A stretch of 64,000 nt of DNA from Cristatella mucedo (taxonomy: Eukaryota > Bryozoa > Phylactolaemata > Cristatellidae), in assembly GCA_009760855.2 (NCBI GenBank), contig WPIO01000001.1, positions 8,616,501 through 8,680,500 on the forward strand. The letters are read 5' to 3'. Made by a program: the position numbers and the translations under genes. This document shows, in pieces, positions 56,546-64,000 of the stretch. Below the pieces are notes generated by a model. That model saw only the letters and a program-made list of their open reading frames with translations. It was not told the DNA's origin and ran no database searches. How positions within the stretch are numbered: the stretch's first letter is position 1; the number at the start of each line of letters is the position of its first letter.

Positions 56546-59298
56546 AGTTTATTCACTTTCACAGTTCATAATCACTAGGCGTTCCGCTACACCCTCCTTT
56601 AAAACCTGTTCGTCCTCGTACATTTGGTGGTTCACAGACGTTAAGTTCCTTGGACATCGAGTCAATCGAGCTAGCGGCCCCAGATGTCCTTTTCTTTTGA
56701 TTCCTTTTTTGATTGCTGAGTGGTTGCCGGCGGTTGGCGCCGGGACGGAATGGAGCAGTCCCCAAGACGCCGAATGTACCTACCCTCATATTCGATTCCA
56801 GCTGTCGTCCAAGTCGCCGAGACTCTTCTGAGTCCCGTCTCAATTTTAATATCGACCGTCGGTAGATGCATTTGAGCACCACTGCGAAGATCACCTACGT
56901 CGGCATGTACAGCCTCTCACGACACATCTTCAACATACCAAAAGCGGACTTGTAGCCACACACACAGAAGAAAGCTAAAGAGCCAGAAGACAGAGAGACA
57001 GCTCTGGTGATGAATCATCAAACTAGAGTGAACCGGTTCAACCAGTGGTAACACGTGGCAGTAGCTAAGCTCAATGGACCACTGTGGATGAATGACCTTT
57101 TGTATTGATCGAGAGACACAAGAAAACAAAAAAAGAAAGCCCGAATTTTATCACAGCAGCAGAGGAACAGTGATGGACGTAGACCATTTCAGATACCAAG
57201 TCGGACAGTCCGTCTGAGCCATGTGCCTCGTACTTATAAAGAAAACGTGCCTTGGTCAAGGACGTTTTTGCTGTTGCAATACGATAGCATGTGCCCGACT
57301 ATATAATACGTCCTCTAAATCTCGTTCCAACCAACGAAGAATTCACCTCTGGACGAATAGCACGAGTCGATCCGAGAGTGATTTGTCCAAGGCACCGACA
57401 TCGAACTGCTCCAAGAGGGCCGATAACAACCACCATTTTCCTACCAAGACCGTAGAAACACCAAACCTCCAAAAGGAACTATATAATCCTATGCATCAGT
57501 GTTTCACAATAAGAAGAACAACGAAAAATATGCCAAGCCACATCAGGAGTTCACTGTAGTGAGGCAGAAAACTCGTGCAAACTGTACACATCCCTTAGCA
57601 TATATTCTCGAGACAGAGCAGAGCGGCATGTTGACTCGTTTGTCATCGCTTTCTTTTAGCCTATTACAAAACGTAACTTTTCTCTTTCTTGGTTACCATT
57701 TACCATTACAAAACTTACCATTACAAAACTGTTGAAACCCGTATAAGCAACGAATAATTTAGTACAAGCAAAATCTACAAAATTATTAGGAACGCCTGAA
57801 ATCAAGACTTTATTTCACATGACTTAAGTAATAGATCCCTTTACCAAGTTATCCACCAATATAAAAGAGCCACTCAAAATCCGTCTTCGATTGTGACTCA
57901 ATTGTCCAAGCAGGATAAAGCGAGGATCCCGTAACTCTTCTAAAGAACTGATATGTGAACCAGTGGAATCGGGCTAAATCTCAAACGTACCATTCCGAAA
58001 CAATGCAAGCAAGAAACCAACGTCACCATTCGAATGGGCTCACACAAATTCCATCGACAAATCATCAGCCATAAAGATTAGCCGTTCCATCAACACCATG
58101 GCAATCGCTTTTCCGAAGCTAAATCCGGTGGGTGGTTAAAACATTCGCTGAATCAATAGCTCAGCAACGCTAGTGCAACCAAATTAACTACGGATTGAGA
58201 ATCCCATATCTTCACCTTGGCTAGACACGCTGTCAGGCCTGAAATCAACACATTGAGGCTTGCAGCAAGAGATCATCATTATGCCTCGTACATATAGAAA
58301 GAAAGTCTGAAATTTTGCCGTTCTCCTAGTGTTATCTTCATTAGTTATTTTGACGTCGGAGCTTGGAAACCACGAAGACATCCGTATCACGATGAACGTG
58401 AGCATCCGCCAGTTGGCCAAACGCTGTGACAAATCGACCGCCTCGATTACTCGTCGCTGCAGGTAACCATCATGTTTCCAAAAACATGCTCTTATAACAC
58501 ACTATCGTGCCTGGTGCCTTCAGGGAAATGATTGCTCGTGTGAAGCGTTACACTCCATCCTAAAACTACCTAAATAGTGCTACTATTTACCGCTCCCAGA
58601 CTCTCAGAACTAGTTCCATAGAATACCAGTCGCTACAGTCACAAGTGATCGCTAACATAACCAATAATCAATAACGATAATCATATATAGGCTACTCATA
58701 AGTCTCAGCTTACCATAGCCATCTCATAATCGTCCTCATTAATCGGCATAGCTCTTGGCTCTAAATCAAGGCTCAGCTGTCAAGTTCAAAGTTCATAATT
58801 GCGGGAGATAACACCGTCGAGCGGGAGTGGACCACTGCCTGACCCCCAGTCACCTGACCTCTAACCTTCGTTAGCCTAACGGGCAATGCGGAGCTGCCGA
58901 CCGGTCGTGCTTGGTCCAAGCTGTTATTCAAACCCCACCGGTAGTAGGATCTGCCAAAAATGCGATAGCGATTCAGCGCGTAAAATGATCAGCGATCTTG
59001 ATAAAAAAAAACACGACAGCAGTTGCGACCGTCAAGGCGCAGATATGCTGAAAGGAAGAGGATTCGTCTTTTAGTTGCGGCGGGCTAGTGGCCGCGAAAT
59101 TCCAAGGCAAAAGCGACACCGCCGCGCCGCGCCGATGACAGAGTAAATTATACGAGCGAACGATTATGACGGAGCGAATTCTATAGCGTAGCGCAGCGCT
59201 GCGAGTGCTGAACAATCGCACGCCGGTATATATTCACGATTGTTGCCTGGTGAACCCCTGGTCAAGCTCAATTGCTAGCGATCAATTATCGAGTGAGG
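56546..59298. other. intergenic, upstream of the coiled-coil gene
   Basis: No splice-supported exon was found. A short tandem 'ttaccattacaaaact' occurs near 57697-57730. From about 58790 the sequence becomes richer in GC and CpG toward the gene, consistent with promoter and 5'-UTR, but no core element is certain. Confidence 0.4.
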
Positions 59299-62200
59299 AT
59301 GTGGTCGCTTCCGAAAAAGAGTGCAAAGAGCGTGGAACATTGGATGGCAGACGCGCGCAGAGAAAGTATTCACCTGACGCCGGAGATTGACTCAGAGCTG
59401 GTAGAGAACCACATCATCAAGAAGTCGGCGGAGGTGTGGTTTCTCCGCAAGATGGTGGGCCGCGGCGAGTGCCCCGACGAGTTGCCACCGGACGCCGTGG
59501 CCGAAGCCAAGCGAAAGTTTCGCAACTTTAGCTTGAGCGAGGGCGAGCTGAGCCGCTATCTCTCCTTCCTGGAAAGAGATCTCCATAGGACCCAGAGGGA
59601 GTTCCGCCGCAGTCGCTCACCCAAGGACCCGTCGCCTCCCGGCGGCGGCAGTGGCTCAGACGCGGCGAGGCGTCGCGCGGCCAGCCTGCCGACGGCCGTC
59701 GCAGCGGCTGCGGTCGTTTCGGCCGCAGCGCCGCGCAAGGACAGGCTTAGGCCTGCTGCTGCTGCTGCGATCGTGCCCTCGGTGCGCGCTCCCTTCGCCA
59801 GACCTCAGCTGCCGAGCGCCGCTGCAGCGAGCGCCGCCGACCAGCAGGCCGTCCATCTGCAGCGTCTGCTTGTCGAAGCGCAGCACGAGTTCTCCTCCGC
59901 CCGCTCGCTTGGCAGCGACTCAGAGTCCGACTACGAGGCGGCCTCTTCCTCCCTGAACGCCGCCATGGACGCCACTGCGGCGTCTGTGCCGAGATCGGGT
60001 CACTCGGAGTGCTTGCCGGAGCCGCAGAGAGAACTCGTTCGCGCCGAGCTCCACTTTGACGCGGACGGCACAGTGGCGTGCATCGCCGAGGCTCAGAGCA
60101 ACATCTTCCGTGCAGCCGCTGCCGCCGAGGCCAGCGGCGCCGACGCTGAGGCGGCTGCGATCACCGGGAAGCCGGATACGATAGTTGATCTGATCGTTTC
60201 GGACAAGGAGAAGCTCTCTCGGTTACTGCACGAGTGGATGCGTGCCGACGCCGAGCTCAGCTCAGAGCTGGAGTGCATCGACGCACCGCGCCACCCTGAC
60301 CACATGAATAGCGGCCGCCTAGCCCGAGTCGCCGCCGCAGAGGTGAGTGCCGACACGTCCACCGTAGCCGAGGCAGCGGCTGCTGCGTCAGAGACGTGCG
60401 GCAGCGCAAGCACACGAGTGGCGAGCGATACCGACGCGAAAAAAACTGGGCTCGCCGAAACGCTGGAGATTGGAGCCGTCGATCGCATTGTCGCGGACAA
60501 GGAGCAACTCTCTCGGTTGCTGCATGAGTGGGAGTGCGCCGACGCCGAGCTCAGCTCGGAAATGGAGTGCATCGACGTGCTGCGCCGCCCAGATCTGGCG
60601 AATCACCACCGCCACAAACCCCTTGCCGCCGCCCAAGTCGGAGTGGGAGCTACATGCATAGCATTAAACAACATGGCAGCCGCTGTGGAAACTCGTGTAG
60701 CGGACGGCAGCGTGGTGTTGGAGACGGACGAGGAAATCGTTCAAGCTCGGTTCGTCAACGAGCTGAGCAGAGGCGCCGCGACAGCTGATCTTGAGCGGCT
60801 CCACCCAGTACTTCGCCAGCCGGAACGCGGCGCCGCCGCCACCGGCTCTCACGAGGCGGACGCTGTGTGCGCTGCTGCCCGCCGAGGCGACGGCGAGCGA
60901 CGGCGCTTGGCGGAAGAGGTGGAGAGCCTGCACGTGAAGCTCGAGGACGAGCGGCGCCGCGCCGCCACCGCCGCCGCCGCCGCCGAAGAGCTGGTGGCCA
61001 GACACCGCGACGACGCCAGACGCCTGACGGAAGAGATGGCAGCGGCGCAGGCTGCAGCCGAGTGCGAGCGCCGTGACGCCGCGGCTGCACAGACGCAGCT
61101 GCTTGCCACGCTGGAATTTGAGCGGCGCAGCGCCGCCGCCGAACTGGAGAGGGCTCGGGACGCACTCCGGGACGAGCAGCGGCACGCCACCTCCGCACTG
61201 GAGCTCGCTCGGGCGAGCCTCGACGACGAGCGACGCCGCGCTGCAGCCGAAGCCGAGGCACTGCGGGGGACGCTGAGTGACGAGCGACGCCGCGCCGCCG
61301 CCGATTTGGAGACGGCTGAGGCCACGCTCGTCGCAGAGCGACGCCAGACAGCCGAAGATGTGGAGAAGATGCGCGAAGCTCTTTGTGAAGAGCTGCGTCG
61401 CGCAGCCGCCGAAGCGGAAATACGCGCCGCCAGCCAGGAAGACGCTCGACGCGCCATCGACGAGCTACAGCAGGTACGAGCTGCGACAAGCGCAGAGACT
61501 CGGCGCGTTTCGGCAGACTTCGAGAAGGCTCGGGTTGCGTATGCCGAAGATCTGTTTGAGATCCGGGCTGCGCTCGCCGAAGAGCGGTGCCGTGCGGCCG
61601 CCGAGGCGGATATGCGTGCCGCCAGCCAGGATGAGGCTCGGCGTTATTCCTTCGAGCTCCAACGGCTGCAAGCTGCCGTGGACGAGGAGCGCCAAAGCAC
61701 CGCAGAAAAACTCGAAGCGATTCAAGCAGCCTGGCTCGACGAACAAAGCCGTGTCGCTGAAAAGCTTGAGAAGGCGCTACGCTCACTCGACGAAGAACGA
61801 CGCCGGGCAGATATGGAGGCAGAGGCACGCACCGCCAGTCAGGAGGTCGCACAGCGCGCCGCTAACGAAGCGAAGAGGCTGCAAGCAACGACGACCGCGG
61901 ACAGACTCCTTGTCGCCGCTGACTTGGACAAGGCTCTCGTGGCGTTGGCGGAGGAGCAGCGAAAAGGTACCGCACAGGCCAATGACTTGGATAAGGCTCA
62001 CGCAGCGTTAATAGAGGAGCAGCGAAGAGGCGCCGCACAGGCCAATGACTTGGACAAGGCTCAAACGGCGTTAATAGAGGAGCAGCGAAGAGGCGCCGCA
62101 CAGGCCGCTGACTTGGACAAGGCGCGTGCGGCGTTGACGGAGGAGCAGCGAAGAAGCGCCGCACAGGCCGCTGACTTGTGCAAGGCTCAAACGGCGTTGG

Positions 62201-62631
62201 TAGAGGAGCAGAGAAGAGGCGCTGCACAGGCCAATGCCTTGGACAAGGCTCACGCGGCGTTAATAGAGGAGCAGCGAAGAGGCGCCGCCAGTCGGAAAGA
62301 CGAGAAGCGCGTCATTGATGGCCTCAAAATGGCCCTAAAAATGGCCAGACTTGCGCTGGACGACGACCGGCGGCGCGCGGCCGCGGAGCTGGACGCGATG
62401 AGAGCGGCCCTCGGCGAAGCGCAGCGGCGACTGGCCGCAGCGGCGGCCGCCGAGGAGGACCGCCTGCGCGCCGCCGGCCGCGAGGAGCGGAAGGCGAGCG
62501 CCACCGGCGACGACGAGGCTCTCGTCAGATCAGCGCCGATGCGAGGAGAGACGGGACAAGGCGTCGCCTTCGTCGAACCAGCGCGGCGAAATAATACCGT
62601 GCGCGTGCGCCGGCAGCGGGTGGCTCGGTGA
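59299..62631 (+). CDS. large Ala/Glu/Arg-rich coiled-coil protein, family unrecognised
   Basis: A single open frame of 1,110 codons from ATG (MWSLPKKSAKSVEHW) to TGA. The frame is open a little further upstream but only through a TTG, so this ATG is the first. Residues 1-105 look helical and possibly folded (EVWFLRKMVGRGECPDELPP). 110-290 is Ala/Ser/Pro-rich linker. Two related modules, DLIVSDKEKLSRLLHEW and DRIVADKEQLSRLLHEW, start near residues 297 and 395, each followed by ADAELSSE.ECID. From about 500 to 1,070 runs a long coiled coil of 21-residue periods (three heptads; A..LE.AR.AL.EERRRAAAE), ending with six almost identical copies at 875-1000. The tail is basic (RRNNTVRVRRQRVAR). No signal peptide or membrane segment is seen. 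Coding GC is far above its flanks. A structural or cytoskeletal role is a guess. Confidence 0.85.
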   Translation: MWSLPKKSAKSVEHWMADARRESIHLTPEIDSELVENHIIKKSAEVWFLRKMVGRGECPDELPPDAVAEAKRKFRNFSLSEGELSRYLSFLERDLHRTQREFRRSRSPKDPSPPGGGSGSDAARRRAASLPTAVAAAAVVSAAAPRKDRLRPAAAAAIVPSVRAPFARPQLPSAAAASAADQQAVHLQRLLVEAQHEFSSARSLGSDSESDYEAASSSLNAAMDATAASVPRSGHSECLPEPQRELVRAELHFDADGTVACIAEAQSNIFRAAAAAEASGADAEAAAITGKPDTIVDLIVSDKEKLSRLLHEWMRADAELSSELECIDAPRHPDHMNSGRLARVAAAEVSADTSTVAEAAAAASETCGSASTRVASDTDAKKTGLAETLEIGAVDRIVADKEQLSRLLHEWECADAELSSEMECIDVLRRPDLANHHRHKPLAAAQVGVGATCIALNNMAAAVETRVADGSVVLETDEEIVQARFVNELSRGAATADLERLHPVLRQPERGAAATGSHEADAVCAAARRGDGERRRLAEEVESLHVKLEDERRRAATAAAAAEELVARHRDDARRLTEEMAAAQAAAECERRDAAAAQTQLLATLEFERRSAAAELERARDALRDEQRHATSALELARASLDDERRRAAAEAEALRGTLSDERRRAAADLETAEATLVAERRQTAEDVEKMREALCEELRRAAAEAEIRAASQEDARRAIDELQQVRAATSAETRRVSADFEKARVAYAEDLFEIRAALAEERCRAAAEADMRAASQDEARRYSFELQRLQAAVDEERQSTAEKLEAIQAAWLDEQSRVAEKLEKALRSLDEERRRADMEAEARTASQEVAQRAANEAKRLQATTTADRLLVAADLDKALVALAEEQRKGTAQANDLDKAHAALIEEQRRGAAQANDLDKAQTALIEEQRRGAAQAADLDKARAALTEEQRRSAAQAADLCKAQTALVEEQRRGAAQANALDKAHAALIEEQRRGAASRKDEKRVIDGLKMALKMARLALDDDRRRAAAELDAMRAALGEAQRRLAAAAAAEEDRLRAAGREERKASATGDDEALVRSAPMRGETGQGVAFVEPARRNNTVRVRRQRVAR
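61921..62298 (+). repeat. in-frame 63-base minisatellite, six copies
   Basis: Copies start at 61921, 61984, 62047, 62110, 62173 and 62236, exactly 63 bases each, encoding variants of DLDKAHAALIEEQRRGAAQAN. The fifth has Cys for Asp (DLCKA) and the sixth starts ALDKA. Codon-level identity indicates recent expansion inside an older 21-residue coiled-coil periodicity. Confidence 0.95.
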
Positions 62632-64000
62632 CCCTCCGTCGCTGCTCACCGGCCGCCACGGCCTAAGCGATTCGGCGGAAAGCCCGCTCCCATGTGACGG
62701 CTCGTTAGCTCGGAGTCGCGGTCACGTGGTAGCGGAGTCCGAAGCGTGGCTTCTGCGAGACCGTATGTAGCAGTGCTCCAACCCGCGTGGTCAGGGGCTG
62801 GTCGGAGAACGCACGAACGGCCTATGCCTGCGGCCACAAAAGAAGCTGCAGTTAGCATTTTATATTGAGACTGTTTTATTCTTTTTTCTTTTCATGCACG
62901 TTATAATAATAATAATAACTTAACTATACGCGCTGAACGTACGTGGACATTTATTAAGGTCGATCGCTACAGCATTTCGCCGAGATCCATTTGAAAAGTA
63001 CAATCGCGCGTGTTGACCCTTTGCAGCGTGCACTTGTTGTAAATGGAACTCCCAGTTGAGTTGTTTGATGGAATGAACCAATGGAAAGAGAGCCCTCGCA
63101 ATTTGCATGTGCAAATAGAACAGGTTCTCTCATACTTTATTCAATTGACAACAAAATTATCATAGTATATTTTGAAAGTTAACTTTTCCTCCTTTAACTA
63201 TAAATAATAATAATAAAAATTACAATAAGGCATCAGCAAAGCACCAAATAACAAAATCTTCTTCTAGGCATTTTACTCATGGTTGGTAGGCAGGTAGATA
63301 AAAATAAAGATAGCAGTAATTTATTCGTATTTTGTGTAAAGCCATCAGAGAGCTGGCCCATTTCGGATAGCCTGAAAATCCATGCCAAAAGAGCGAAGCC
63401 CGGAAGCCTATTTAGGCACCGCTTTAAAGGAGCTGCAGCCTCACGCTGTAGGGCCTGAAGCTGCACCGTCGCGAAGGATGCCCGCGCCCCCTCTGCCTTA
63501 GCAGCTCTGGCGGAGCCCGATCGCGAAGCCGCATTGTAAGCCTACCTGCAGAGAATGGACCTGAGGCGATGCCAAGGCGTGCTGGGTGCGACGCCCAGAT
63601 ATGCTCTGCCGACCGTCGACTGAGAAGGATATTTTTGCCATTTCAAGAAAACCTGGAGCTGCTTTCAGAAGATTCACCGCCAGGTTGCTTGCAGCTAGTC
63701 TGAACATCAATCGGCGCGCGCCCATTTTGAGGAGCTTGTATGGGCGCGACGAATGCTTGTGTGCTCGTGCCGCTTAGTAGGCCTCCTCTGACACGATTAG
63801 AAAGCCTTAACCTCTCAGTAACTCTGCTGGCATCAATTCGTACCGATAGCAATATATCAATCCTTCAGTAAAGATTTCTATTGAACCTCACTCTTAACAA
63901 TAATGCAGACCAAGCTAGGACCTGCTTTAGCCTGCTTAAAAAAGAGTCAATTTGGATAAATCGCTTGAATCTGCATCGCCATCCTGCGGGCACGCCGCCC
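62632..64000. other. 3' flank of the coiled-coil gene
   Basis: AATAAA at 63212-63217 is a candidate polyadenylation signal. 63200-63285 resembles a decayed reverse LINE-1 3' end (an AAT repeat and 'cttcttctaggcattttact'). No further gene is supported. Confidence 0.45.

Noticed and set aside
60755-61852. 365-codon antisense open frame and other long antisense frames
   Set aside because: They overlap the coiled-coil gene and arise from its GC-rich, Ala/Arg/Glu-biased codons. The sense frame has a proper start, repeats and heptads.

Overview
The window looks like nuclear DNA from an invertebrate animal. Protein-coding genes are split by GT-AG introns. Long AT-rich non-coding stretches carry L2/CR1-like LINE retrotransposons, tRNA-derived SINEs, a broken Tc1/mariner transposon and long microsatellites. 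Nothing bacterial, organellar or viral was seen. The species cannot be named from sequence alone; the cell-surface three-finger proteins and the zinc-finger family point only to Metazoa.

Four genes can be built by hand. (1) Minus strand, 9.7-23.05 kb: a six-exon gene for an 822-residue protein with four U1/JAZ-type zinc fingers (ZNF385/ZNF346-like, a double-stranded-RNA-binding type). Its 25-base first coding exon lies 6 kb upstream, next to a perfect YY1-type motif. (2) Minus strand, 27.17-38.22 kb: a three-exon gene for a 148-residue secreted or membrane-anchored Ly6/uPAR (three-finger) protein. (3) Minus strand, 45.48-49.86 kb: a second three-exon Ly6/uPAR gene (140 residues) in tandem with the first. 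Both have phase-1 introns and a 180-base middle exon, so they are probable paralogues. (4) Plus strand, 59.3-62.63 kb: an intronless, GC-rich 1,110-residue coiled-coil protein with duplicated modules and six in-frame copies of a 63-base repeat; I recognise no family.

Region by region: 1-9.7 kb is gene-poor with decayed LINE and SINE pieces and two small tandem duplications. 9.7-23.1 kb is the zinc-finger gene, with a 5'-truncated LINE in intron 1. 23.4-23.6 kb is a purine (GGAGA) tract upstream of it. 24-27 kb is intergenic with SINEs. 27.2-38.2 kb is three-finger gene B; its introns hold a nearly full-length dead LINE, an inverted SINE pair and a pure 490-base AC repeat. 38.2-45.5 kb holds a CpG-rich block, a SINE dimer and a Tc1 element split by a second LINE. 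45.5-49.9 kb is three-finger gene A. 50-59 kb holds LINE remnants, a decayed satellite of about 165-185 bp per unit and a LINE truncated at both ends. 59.3-62.6 kb is the coiled-coil gene.

The genes are not an obvious pathway. The two three-finger genes form a local tandem family at the cell surface; the zinc-finger protein is probably nuclear and RNA-linked; the coiled-coil protein is probably structural. The clearest interplay is among the mobile elements: one SINE family carries a 3' tail like that of the local LINE, which fits mobilisation by that LINE.
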